Source of the DNA: Selaginella moellendorffii
Lineage: Eukaryota > Streptophyta > Lycopodiopsida > Selaginellales > Selaginellaceae
Reading direction: 5' to 3'
NCBI RefSeq assembly: GCF_000143415.4
Contig: NW_003314313.1
Coordinates: 771,430 to 835,429 of the forward strand
DNA length: 64,000 bases
Part shown: positions 31,799 to 41,827 of the stretch, piece after piece
Layout: each line of letters starts with the position of its first letter
Numbering within the stretch: position 1 is the stretch's first letter
Program-made: the position numbers and the translations under genes
The notes under the pieces: generated by a model
What the model was told of the DNA's origin: nothing
What the model saw: the letters and a program-made list of their open reading frames with translations, nothing else
Database searches by the model: none

Positions 31799-34076
31799 TC
31801 ACTGTGGAGTCCTAAGGTGATTTGTAGCGTTGGGGTCGACGGCAAAGTTGGTGTAAGAGGAAGGTGGTGAATTGTTGTTGTTTTTTAGTGGACTCTTCTC
31901 TGTTTGTTCTTCTGTGTTGGGACTGTTTTCGGGTGTGTCGTTGACATCATCGTCAGTATCGGGTTGCTTGCTGGTGTTGATTTTTGGAAGATGGTGCTCG
32001 AACTTGTTGTCGACATACTTGTCGGAGTTATGTTGTATTGGTTGTGGTTGTTCTTTTAAATTGTTAAAGAGTTCTTCGAACATATAGTTGTGTGGTGACT
32101 GTGGTTGCTGTGGAAGATTGTTGTCGTCGATGATTGGTTTGTCGATCTCATTGTTGTTGGATGATTGTAGCTGTTCAGCAGTTCGGTGTGAGTTGTTGAC
32201 ATCAAGTGCTTGACTATTGGACGATTCGGGTTGTTCGTCTTTACTGCTGTTGACTGGGTATATCGGAGTGCAACTGTAATTGGTGAAGTTGAGTTGTTGT
32301 CTCGTCGGCATGTTGAAGTTGAAACCATGTTCGAAAGGTCTTGCTGATAGCGGGCTTCAGTAGATGTTGGAAGCAAATGTGGGATATATTGGTGTTGTGA
32401 AGATCGGTCGGTATGGCGAAAAGGGTGCTGATCTGGTGAAGTCTGTGAAGCTGGGCGGGAAACTTGGTCGTTCGTTGTCACTGTAGATGGGGTTGGTGAA
32501 TGTACCTTTGAAGTGGTTGTATGCTGCTTGAAAAATGTTTTGTTGCTCGGGCATAGTCTATGTCAACTGCTCGAATGTTTGGTCGGGCTCAGGCACTTTG
32601 GTGGGTGCCATTGAGGGTGTTGATTCAGGCTCGGGCACTTAAGTGGGTGCTGTCAAGGGTATTGATTCAGGCTCGGGCACTTCGGTGGGTGCCGTCGAGG
32701 GTGCTGCCGGTGGTGTGTCCGGTGGTGTTGTGTAGTTGTTGTATTCTTCGTGGATGTCCGATACTGGTTCGTCGGAGTTAGCTCGCGGTAATAATTCGTG
32801 TCGGATGTAATTCTCTCTCTTGGAGGGTCTAACAACTTGATTCAACTTCTCTTGGTCTTTCTTTCTCTTCGTTTCTAAGTTCTTCAAATCTCTATCTAAA
32901 CGTCGGATAAGTCGTTGTTGGTCTTCTTCCGACTTGCTGGATGTTCTTCGTGGTTTTGGATACATGCATTCTTCTACTGGTTGTCAGTATCAGATTCGTG
33001 TCTGCAGTCAATCATGTAGTTCGGGCTGAACTTCGGGAAGACTGTTGGCGGGCCAATTGTCGATAAAGTTGTTGTGAGCTTGTTCTTTCTTTTCAGTGCA
33101 AATATCAATGGTGGTGCGTGTTGGGTTGGGTTGTGTTCAGCCAAGTTGTGTTGGGTCGAGTGTGCTGGTGCAGTATGCAAACTGGTCTTCCACTTGCTGG
33201 TGCCGAGATGGAGTTTGATGAAGAGTTTTGGATATTCGGGTTTGTCTGGAATGATTTCTTCGATAATGTCGTCGAGTTGTTTGAGTCCGGATTGGGCAAT
33301 GGCGTGATTGGCGAGAGTTGTCGCAGTGAACGTGTTGATTTCGAACCGAGTTCGGATTGTCATTTCAATGTTGAGCTGCTGACTTTGTTGGAGGGGTTGT
33401 CGAAAAATCGGTGGTGTGTTGTGAAGTTGTCCCTCGACAAGTTGTCTGATACCGGGTAACAAAGTGATGGGTTCGTCGTTGGTGTAGGTTTTGAGGATGT
33501 GCTTCAGTATTTAGAGTGGGTGCAGGATTTGGAATTGTGTTGGAACGCTAGGATTGCTGGGTCGACGACAGCACGGAAGATGGGTTCGTTTCGGCAGTGG
33601 TGTCAGTTTGTGTCAAGCGCACTGGTTGATGTCTCGAGCTTGGAGTGGGTGGTCTTGTGCTCGGAGATGGAGTTCACCAATAAAGCTATTGAGGGCATTT
33701 GCTGATGAAGTTGCTGGTAGATTGGAGTTTCTTGTCAAAGAGGGCTGTTGGTGGTCTTTGTTAGTGATTGGACTCGGAGATCTTGAGAGACAGCTTTCAG
33801 ATTCTTCAAAGATCTCCTCTGGGAAGCGTCTGCCTCTACTGCGTTGGGCGGCGACCACTTGGACGCCGTTGATCCAGGTTGGTGGTGGCATTTGCTTGTT
33901 GAATTTGGGCGAATTGGGTGGCAAATTGGGTAGCGAATTGGGTGGCGAATTGGGTAGCGAATTTTAGCGAGTTGGATAGATTGCTTGATTGTTCTTGCTA
34001 TCTGCGCACAGAGAATGGAGAAAGAACGGAAGAATTTGTGAACCTGAAGGGGAATTCAAAAGCCGTGGTTGCCAAA
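31799..34076 (-). pseudogene. Leader and gag N-terminal ORFs of copy B
   Basis: Five frames run from the 5' LTR to the capsid region: 33613-33924, 32974-33462, 32639-32965 (highly charged, SEEDQQRLIRRLDRDLKNLE), 32357-32554 and 31799-32311. None matches a named domain. The 32639-32965 frame ends in a Pro/Thr/Glu repeat, produced by a GGCTCGGGCACTT-type DNA repeat at 32,587-32,700. Only this copy shows the leader because copy A is cut by the window. Confidence 0.5.
33908..33966. repeat. 12-bp tandem repeat in the retrotransposon leader
   Basis: About five units of GCGAATTGGGTG with alternating G/A at the last base. On the element's coding strand this would encode a P-N-S-P/L repeat just before the first leader ORF. 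Confidence 0.7.
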
Positions 34077-34369
34077 TGAAGAGGTGTCGATACTCCTCTT
34101 CACTGGAAATCTATTGTTAGAAAGAAAACAAAAGAGAAAATGGCCCAATCTCCAAGGGCTGAGAAGAAGGACAAGTGAAAGAATGTTGTGAATTGATAAG
34201 AAAATGATGGAATGGAGATAGGGATCCACAATTTGGATTCCCCCCTTTGAAAGGTTAGTGGTTCTAACTGCTAGCATATACTATATGCTATGCATGATTT
34301 AATCTATGGCTCCGATGCAGCCCTAGGTTCAAGGTAGAGTCCCCTGAGCTTGGGTTTTTGGTTGATACA
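34077..34369 (-). repeat. 5' LTR of copy B
   Basis: 293 bp, TG...CA ends on the minus strand, homologous to 23782-24075. One CG-to-A change accounts for the length difference. Confidence 0.93.
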
Positions 34370-34379
34370 ACGATGGATT

Positions 34380-35102
34380 CCTCTCCCTTTTCCCAGAGTG
34401 CTAACTTTCACAGCCATTCCATCCAAAGCTTCTCCCACTTTTCTCTCCCAGCCAAATCTGCGAATGCTACCAAAAACCTCGAGTGCTAGCTCACTCTCCA
34501 CGTTTACAATGTACCCGAGCACTAGAACAGTCCACGAGATGACACTGTGCCGGGAGCTTCTATCGAAAACCATGCGTGCTTCCACCATTCTTCCACAGTA
34601 TGTGTACATTTCCACCAGCGAGCTCTCTACATGATCATCTTTGCCACTTCTCTTAGCTCAAGGGTGGATTCTCATGCCTTGTTCCAGAGCTTCCAGCTTG
34701 ATCATCTTCCCACCGATGAGTCTCACTTCTTCTCTGATCGCTAGAGCAGAGCAAGCCTCGATCGCTGCAAAGAATGTCCCGGAATCCGGTCCGCAACCCT
34801 GGCTTTCCATCCATGACAAGCCTTCCAGAGCACGAGATTCTTCGCCATTCTCAAGATGAAAGCGTTCCAGGCCACTACATTGTGGCAAGGCATCCTGTCA
34901 AACACCTCCTCACCTCAACCAAGCTGCCACACCTCCCATACATGCCAATCAAGCTGCAAGAAACGTAGGATCGTGGAGCACCCTTCCCCTCTCTAAATCC
35001 TTGGAGCTCCCGCAGGATTTCAACCCCAAAAGGAGCTCCACTGAGCAACCTGTGCTGTGACCCAGGCATTGTCTCAGTACGGGTCGAAGGGAATGCATCC
35101 AT
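34380..35102 (-). pseudogene. PPR protein fragments, second copy
   Basis: The fragments correspond to 15,684-16,398: MEMYTYCGRMVEARMVFD and [19 protein letters not shown] are readable in minus frames. It starts directly at the insertion boundary of retrotransposon copy B, which separates this part from the upstream 0.6-kb segment at 23.1-23.8 kb. Confidence 0.72.
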
Positions 35103-35155
35103 CCATCGAGCGCCAAAAGAATCTTTGTCGAAGAACCCTAAAATTCAGAAGAGCC

Positions 35156-35730
35156 CTAAAAACTGTCAACTGTCTCTAGCGAAGGACTCGCTTGACATAA
35201 ACGGCTCGCAAAGATACCGCTAGCTCCCACCGATACGATAACACCGTCCGGAGCCTCCACGCTTGCTCGGTACGTGGTAGCGTCGTCGTCTATGTTTGTC
35301 ACTCGCCAGTGGATGATCCTCTTTCCTTTGAGCGAAGAGATCGCGATGGAGAGATTGCTGGAAGCCATGCGTCGTCGTGTGGAACAGATGGTTTCAAGTT
35401 TGCGAAAGTGGAGACGTTTCGTATTTCCTGGCTCAATCCACACAGAAAGTCCGTGAATTCGGGCGCCTTGGCATTGTAGACGAGGCTTGGATTGATGTGG
35501 TCTCCACCGAAGGTGCCGGAGAGCAATGCTGCGTCTTTGATTGGCTCCCCAGAGTTATCAGTGACAAAACCTGTTGCAAACCAAGAGAAAAGAATCGATT
35601 GTTTTCTTCTGGAAAGAACATTGTGTTACCTGTAGTTACGATTGCCGAATTGATAGCGGCTGGACTCCATTCAGGACGGTATCCCTTGAGGAGTGCAACG
35701 ATCTCAGAGTCATGGAGACAAGACATGGAA
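35156..35730 (-). pseudogene. Subtilase (SBT) C-terminal pseudogene, copy beside retrotransposon B
   Basis: Frames read [20 protein letters not shown] (35,433-35,726), then [40 protein letters not shown] and ASVEAPDGVIVSVGASG. Compared with 16,452-17,031 it has a 12-bp loss in the L-N-Y-P block and changes in the Ser block (MSCLHDS for MSCPHVS). Confidence 0.78.
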
Positions 35731-35755
35731 GTTCATAATACCATATCGCTTATTG

Positions 35756-35940
35756 TTTGCCAAAGCGAGGTGGAGTTGCTGTGGGAGCATTATATGTGCC
35801 TGGTGGATCTGCTGGGACGCTGCGGCTGGCTCCAAGCTCGTGGAGAGGATGCCGTTCGAGCCGTGCGTCACGGGCTGGATGACGCGTGCAGGATACATGG
35901 CGACGTGGAGCGGGCGGAGCGCGCCGAGTTTGAGAGTTCT
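35756..35940 (+). pseudogene. PPR C-terminal (E-motif) fragment, second copy
   Basis: VELLWEHYMCLVDLLGRCGW is followed, after a short deletion, by LVERMPFEPCVTGWM and a HGDVERAERAE piece in another frame. Frame 35377-36192 runs on through it without functional meaning. Confidence 0.65.
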
Positions 35941-36185
35941 CTTCTGTCTTCGAGGAGGATTACTTCCTTTTGTGGCATCGAGAAATTAGCCAAAGGCATG
36001 GCTACTATTGCTGCTGCTGCTGCTGCTCTGGTAGGCGAGATCTCGATGACCAACAAGACGAGGAGGAGGACGAATTCGCGGCTTGGCCATCAAATGCATC
36101 GCCCAAGTCAGGCAATCAGGCACTGTGCTGTTCGAAGAGCTCTCCAACTTACAGTCAAGAGTTTGAGAGCCGGAGCAGCGCAGAC

Positions 36186-38238
36186 GAGGTAACTCTTCCA
36201 GAGCTCGAGCTCGAGCTTGACATTGCTTGTTTGTGCTGTTCTAGGTGAGAAGGGAGATCTTGAGCTCCCATGATCTGGGACTCACTCACAACTCGAGTGC
36301 CACAGTCGATCACGTCATCTGAAACGATCCCTCACTCCTCCTCATGGTGGGCGATCTCACATACTCGGATCAATTCATCACCAATGGCACTGGATCGCCC
36401 TGCTGTAGCTGTGCATTTCCAGACATGCCAATCTGGGAGACTTATCATCCCCACTGGGATCACTAGGGGAGGCAATGTTAGAGGTAGAGATGATGTAGCA
36501 TGTAATTATGCCCACGTGGCAGTAAGTTCATGTATATGTACCATCCATATACAGTTCAATAGAGAGTACAGAGAGAAAGTTCTTCCTCCTCGTGCACGTC
36601 TCTCCGCTACTAACATGATATTAGAGCAGTTGGCTCCTTGATCCTGGGCATGGCACTTGCTGACCAGGAGGCCAGTGATGAGGAGGAGGATGAGCCTCCT
36701 GATTGCAATCTTTTTTGCAATGTTTGAAGCTTTTGTTAGATGCATTAGATGGTTGAGGTGTTGCATCAAGGCACCAGGCCGTGCAGATGTGCTGAGCAGC
36801 AAGCTGTAGCAAGCAGAGCATAAAGCCAGTGGGAGATTGAGAAATTTCAGCAACCCACATTAAAAATTGGATCAAACAAGATTCAAGAACATTGCATAAC
36901 AATTCTTTGCAGGAATTTCTAGCAATTGGGAAAGACGCTTATGGAGATTCAAGTGCCTGGTAGCAGTAGAAGTGGGAGCATGGCAGTTCACAGCCAAGAC
37001 CACATGCTAGTGGCAAGATTGAAACCATAGCAAAAAGCAAAGAGCGTGCAAGCAAGTTCAAGACTAAGAACCAAGTTTTGGGTTGATTGATGAGTTTTTC
37101 TTATGATTTTCTCACCAGCTCTCTATGCTCATCATCTTAGACTAACTAGGCATGATTCAGGCTTAGATTAAGACTTGGATCAACCGCTTGATCGTGAATG
37201 AGAATGTTAGAGGTAGAGATGATGTGGCATGTGATTATGCCCACGTGGCAGTAAGTATCATCCATATACAGTTGAATATACAGCGAGTTCTTCCTCCTCG
37301 TGTGCGTCTCTCCACTGCTAACAAGCAAGACTATAAATCCGCAATCCAATCCCTGATTTCCTTGCTCCCAGATTCATGGAGGAGGTGCCAACCACGAGAT
37401 CGAGCCCCAGGCATTGGGCAAAACGTACAAGGCCAGGTTCTCGGTGCCTCCTGGATCGAATTCCAGCCTTTATTACTCGTTCGATGTCGGCGGCATCCAC
37501 TTCCTGATGCTGGGAGGATCGCGTCAACAGGCTCCTGTGGTACAATAGCTACCGCTCCCACTACCGCGACGTCGAGTGCATGCGTCTCGAAATGGAGGAG
37601 CTTCTCTACAATGCCGGCGTCCACATTGTCCTCAATGGCCATGTAAATCCCTCTCTCTTCTCGATCTCGACAGGAATCCTCGATGTTCTTCCAGGTCCAT
37701 CCCTATGAGAGGAAGAACAGAGTTACACTTACGAGCTGGACCCGCGCTCTACATCGTGGTGGGCGATGGCGGCAATATAAAGAGAGTGGACACGGAGCAC
37801 GCTGACGATCCGGGGAAATGCCCCAAGCCTGAGGACAACGTCCCCCAAGTCGGTGGAGTTTGTGCTCAAAACTTCGGCTCTGGGCCAGCGGCAAATCAAT
37901 TCTGCTGGGACAGGCAGCCGGAATGGAGCGCCCTGCGGCCCTGCGAGACGGAAGCTTTGGTCACGGCATATTGGAGGTAACCCCGAGAGTTCAACCTCTT
38001 GATCGATCTCAGTTTGCGCTTTTCTCTTTAGGTGAAGAACAATACCCATGCCCTGTGGACGTAGTACCGCAACCAAGATGTGTATGGTGATAGTCACCTT
38101 GGAGACATTGTGAAATCACCGCAGTGCCGGAACTATCCTGCTTTCCGAGCTGACGAAAGATCGGGTGGAAACAGTGGAAGTCCCTCCAGGATCTTGGGAG
38201 CTCTAGCCATTTTGATGGCAACGCTTCTAGAATTTTGA
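36186..38238 (+). pseudogene. Purple acid phosphatase pseudogene, copy 2 (with insertion)
   Basis: Same order of landmarks as copy 1: MVGDLTYSD (36,343), HGGGANHEIE (37,376), FDVGGIHFLML (37,482) and FGHGILE near 37,955, then NNTHALW. A TRIM retroelement (36,476-37,323) sits between the first and second. The frame also breaks at an in-frame TGA near 36,320. It keeps about 90 bp, with QLHLRAGPALYIVVGDGGNI around 37,780, that copy 1 has lost; this is the usual acid-phosphatase P-x-Y-I-x-x-G-D-G-G-N block. Confidence 0.8.
36476..37323 (+). mobile_element. TRIM-type miniature LTR retrotransposon (848 bp)
   Basis: Terminal direct repeats 36476-36615 (140 bp) and 37205-37323 (119 bp) begin TGTTAGAGGTAGAGATGATG and end CTAACA. 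TGATATTAGAGC follows the first repeat and matches 10 of 12 bases of the usual initiator-tRNA-Met primer-binding site. GAATGAGAA precedes the second. Flanking bases GGCAA and AGCAA fit a target-site duplication with one change. The 590-bp interior has no coding capacity. The paralogous site near 17,908 lacks the insertion. Confidence 0.85.
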
Positions 38239-38410
38239 AAGTGCAGAAGTTAATAAACATTAGCATATGAAAAGAATTATCGCGAGTGAATTCCAGTAAA
38301 ATTGGAGAGGGAAAAGCTAACTGGAAGTCTGGTTTCCAGCCATCCAGTCAAAACTGCCGCTTTGCATGTCGACGTGGCGGTTCTTCAGTGGTTGACATTT
38401 TCTCGGCAGC

Positions 38411-38418
38411 ATATATAC
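38411..38418 (+). promoter_or_regulatory. TATA box of peptide gene copy 3
   Basis: ATATATAC about 80 bp before the ATG at 38,493, in the same context as copy 2. Confidence 0.6.
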
Positions 38419-38492
38419 GATATCAACACAAACGCTGATCATATCATCGGTCTCTCTTTGATAGATTTTCTTTGCAAGAGGAACTCTAGATC

Positions 38493-38922
38493 ATGTCTCA
38501 CGCACTAAGTTTTTTCTTCTTCGTCCTCTTGGTGGCTGCTACTGTGACCTCTCGGCCAGTGAAGAATGAAACAGGTACGCCTGTTCTTCAATCTCGATTG
38601 AATATGCGTCGATTGGCTCTGTGTTTCTTTTGAAACATCATGGTCCATGTCTGCACTCGCTTGCATGTGTGTCTGTCCAAGCGTGTAACCTGATTCGTAC
38701 GTGATTTAATCTTTTTGTCTTTTACAGTGATGGCTACGATTGCTAATCAGCTGGATTGGTCGCCATTGTCCAATTCCACCCCAAAAATTGCCGAACCAGA
38801 GGTAAAATAATCCTGTATTTGAAGACAATATTCTTGACATGTATGATCGTGTGTTGTCAATCATCTTTGGTGATCAGGAGCAGCAAGCCCATGTTGACTA
38901 CATTTATGATTTTAATCCTTGA
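38493..38922 (+). CDS. Phytosulfokine-like secreted peptide precursor, copy 3 (66 aa)
   Basis: Exons 38493-38574, 38728-38801 and 38878-38922 have the same lengths and phases as copy 2. Five residues differ from copy 2: R3H, one F-to-V in the signal peptide, K-to-T, S-to-P in the middle, and K-to-Q three residues before the conserved end. The last ten residues, HVDYIYDFNP, are unchanged. Intron 1 is shorter by 10 bp. Change confined to signal and pro-region, with a fixed C-terminus, is what a processed peptide hormone would show. Confidence 0.6.
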
Positions 38923-39204
38923 TGAAACGGCACATTAATAAGGAGGGATCATAGGCTTTAAAATTCTCATAATATACCTTTAATATAAATCGATTTGTCT
39001 TTGTAGTATTTTCATTATACAAATTGAAAAAAAGTTGTACAAGTAATATTTTCCAGTCTGTCTTAAAAGCCCCACAACTTCCGTGAGTAAGTTTTATTGA
39101 TCAGAACAGCGACACATACGTGCCAAACAAGGAGAGATCATGTGGGAGATCACTCAGTTATTCATCTTTCATCATATGGATATAGTTTGATCATCCAAAA
39201 GGAT

Positions 39205-39633
39205 CTAGCAGCACTGGAGAACTCCCTCGACGTTCTGGATGCAATCGTCGAGGTTGCGAGTGGAAGAGACGAGAACGCCATCCCCGCGGTTGCAACGGGC
39301 AGCCACGTTGAGCCCATTGAAGCTGATGTTGATGCATCGTGAGGCAAAGTTGGATGAGCAGTCGAGGACACCATTGCTGCTGCCCACGCAATTGTTCACA
39401 TCGATGGAGGCGTTCCTCCTTTCCATATTGGATGTGCTGCAAATGGCTCTCATCACGGTCGAATTCCTGTCGAAGGTGATATCAGTGCAGGATCGAGAAA
39501 ACTGGCAAGCCTGTAAGAGTAAGATATCCAAATTGTGAGCTTCTTGCGGGACAATCGAATGAGAGTTTCTTACCTGGGTGATGGAGAGGGTCGAGACCAG
39601 CATACACAGGAAGAAAACCTCGCGAAATGCCAT
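39205..39633 (-). CDS. Secreted CVNH domain protein, copy 3
   Basis: Exons 39574-39633 and 39205-39510. The 121-residue product is identical to copies 1 and 2, and I found no base change in the coding exons by eye, although the promoter side and 3' flank differ. The TATA box is at 39,717-39,724. It is convergent with peptide copy 3, 282 bp between stops. Confidence 0.8.
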   Translation of the reverse strand: MAFREVFFLCMLVSTLSITQVRNSHSIVPQEAHNLDILLLQACQFSRSCTDITFDRNSTVMRAICSTSNMERRNASIDVNNCVGSSNGVLDCSSNFASRCINISFNGLNVAARCNRGDGVLVSSTRNLDDCIQNVEGVLQCC

Positions 39634-40065
39634 AATGAGATAGAACAAGAAATAACCAAGAAGAAAATGAGTAAACAACTTTAACTAGAGATGAGTTGAG
39701 CTCTGGAAAGGCCTTGTTTATATAGTCCTGGGAGCGACGCTTATCTTGACGACTCAGCAGTACATGGCTCCACATTGCGGCTAGAATACAAAATTTCTAC
39801 GTCGACTACACTACTATACAAGTAAATATTGAAATCTAGCTCAGTTTATAATTTTTCAACGTTCTAGACGGTGACATTTTTAGGAGTTTGCGTGTTTCTT
39901 TTAATTTGCTAAATTATAAATGGAATCGAAACTTAGACACCCTTTTTGGGGCAAGACCGCTGCGAAGAGACTCCAGGAGACATCGATTTCTACGTGCCCA
40001 TAGAAAGATTACCCAGTGTGTCCACACTGCTGGGCGCGAGGGTGGCAGCACCATGAAAGTCTAGA

Positions 40066-40640
40066 CTAATTCGTAAAATCGAAAAGCACATAAATTCCTC
40101 CAAAGATAAAGGATATTTTATCTTCATTTAGAAGATACCAAAACACCACCACGCTTGCTCGGTACGTGGTAGCGTCGTCGTCTACGTTTATCACTCGCCG
40201 GTGGATGATCCTCTTTCCTTTGAGCGAAGAGATCGCGATAGAGGGATAGTTGAGATTGCTGCGTCGTCGTGTGGAATAGATGGTTTCAAGTTCGCGAAAG
40301 TGGAGACATTTCGTATTTCCTGCCTCAATCCACACAGAAAGTCCGTGAATTCCGGCGCCTTGGCATCGTAGACGAGGCCCGGATGAGCAGCCGCGTTTGG
40401 ATTGATGTGGTCTCCACCGAAGGTGCCGGAGAGCAATGCTACGTCTTTGATCGGCTCCACATCTGCAAACAATACGCAATATTATGAACTTCCATGTCTT
40501 GTCCGCATGTCTCTGAGAAGGCATACCGGAGTCCAGCCGCATTCGGCAATCGTAACCACAGGCGTGCTTTCCAGAAGAAAACAATCGATTCCCTTTTCTT
40601 GCTTTGCAGCAGGTTTTGTCACTGATAACTCTCCGACCAA
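40066..40640 (-). pseudogene. Subtilase (SBT) C-terminal pseudogene with internal micro-inversion
   Basis: [43 protein letters not shown] and RVINVDDDATTYRAS are readable at 40,160-40,460. From about 40,462 to 40,632 the order is reversed compared with the sister at 11,370-11,550. The block carrying ACTTCCATGTCTTGTCCGC now lies on the plus strand next to the G-S-T codons. Confidence 0.78.
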
Positions 40641-40772
40641 GAAAAGGAAACCGTAATGCGTATTGTCACTCCCATTCCTTGGTGGGAGACAAGGCTTTGA
40701 GTTCATGGGAATTTGATGTGGCTCTTCTTGGTGCGTTTTAGTTTCTTTTGATACACGAACTCTTCAGGTCTC

Positions 40773-41400
40773 ATGTCAACCAAGTCTTTCTTCTCTCCAT
40801 GGCAGCCAGAGATTATTCTCAGGAACCAAAGACGAGCTAAGCACCGGCGTAACCTCTTATATCCCCGGTTTGGGCACATTGACGAGGCGATCAAGGTCCT
40901 TCACTCGATTCAGGATCCCAATGTCTTCTCTTGGAAAATCCTGTTACGGGCCTTTTGCGACGACAATTACGTTTCTGGGGAGGGAAAAACCTTTGATTCT
41001 CTACAGGACGATGGTGATCACATATACCCGCATTGGGCATATTTTGCGGGCCGCGCGCAACCAGGTGGAATGCCTCTCGTCCACCGCGAGATCTTGCTCA
41101 ATGGATGCTGTCCCAGGGACAAGTAAAGTTTCTACTCGAGTACGCACTGCCGCTGGTTGGAATTTATCGTTTCGCGGCTCGAGATCTTTCTTTTTGATGA
41201 GAAGCTAGTCCCGCTAGACACCAAGACGTTGTCTGAGCTCACGTCGGCAGCCGAAAGCCTTGACATGAAACCACTGGTGGACTTGACCAGTAGACTCTAG
41301 CACGGATGATCGAAGGAAAGACTCCGAAAGAGATCCGGACTGCCAGACGATCTAACCGGAGGAAGAAGCAAATGTTATAGATCTCTCACAGGCATGGCAA
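40773..41400 (+). pseudogene. Chimeric PPR/SKP1-like pseudogene, fifth copy
   Basis: It reads PRFGHIDEAIKVLHSIQDPN and GEGKTFDSLQ, then the SKP1-like exon 1 fragment with the common deletion, and exon 2 (LTSAAESLDMKPLVDLTS in a shifted frame) to about 41,380. Its exon 2 is closer to the intact SKP1-like gene than the other copies are, for example the GATGATCGAAGGAAAGACTC stretch. Confidence 0.72.
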
Positions 41401-41827
41401 GAAGCACGTTTTGTGACTACTCGTTAAAGAAGTCTTAATTCCTGCTTGGCAGTGGACAAGGAATGCATTTTGCTGGCGAGCTTCAGGCAGATTGGAGATG
41501 TAGACATGGTGGTGTGGATGAAATTGCAGCACAGCACGAGAAGAAGCCAAAGAAATGTTTGATCGTTAAGAAGGATCAAATCCCAGGAATACAATGCTAG
41601 ATCATGATCACGGGCGTTCTTTCTATAATGTGAAGGAAGGACCACTACAACTGCGACTCAAGTCGGTCCACACGGAAGAGCCGTCTAGCAGGCTATTATA
41701 GAGCTACACAGTCGAGAACTTTTAATTTTTCCTGTTAATGTTTTGTACATAGAAAGAATGGAAGGAACAAAAAAGAGAAAAAGTTATTTGAAAGAAAAAA
41801 GAGAAAAAGAGGAAAAAAAATTTGGGA
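41401..41827. other. Intergenic stretch, nothing recognised
   Basis: It is the end of duplicated Region 1 followed by an A-rich tract (GAAAAAGAGAAAAAGAGG-type, 41,765-41,820) just 3' of the SKP1-like gene. No gene seen. Confidence 0.5.

Larger units (their letters stand above)
23070..32483. repeat. Right arm of a large inverted duplication (left arm 1-9423)
   Basis: The inverse complement of this arm matches 1-9423 over the whole retrotransposon body, the 3' LTR and 0.7 kb of flank. Agreement is about 97% where counted by eye (LTRs). The spacer is 13.6 kb. The left arm continues beyond the window, so the true arm length is unknown. Confidence 0.88.
23782..34369 (-). mobile_element. Ty3/gypsy LTR retrotransposon, copy B (complete, 10,588 bp)
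   Basis: Both LTRs are present with TG...CA ends. From the right (5') end: LTR, leader ORFs, gag, zinc knuckles, protease, RT/RNase H, integrase, post-pol ORF, polypurine tract, LTR. After the 5' LTR the strand reads TTTGGCAACC, where TGG would start a primer-binding site, though the tRNA cannot be named. The five bases outside each end (GCAAT left, ACGAT right) do not match, so no target-site duplication is visible. Frames carry many stops. A smaller PPR-bearing unit, itself decayed, surrounds it. Confidence 0.95.

Noticed and set aside
34304-34380. A host gene reading from the 5' LTR of copy B into PPR sequence
   Set aside because: The frame merely crosses the insertion boundary; the PPR part is also broken in the copy without the element.
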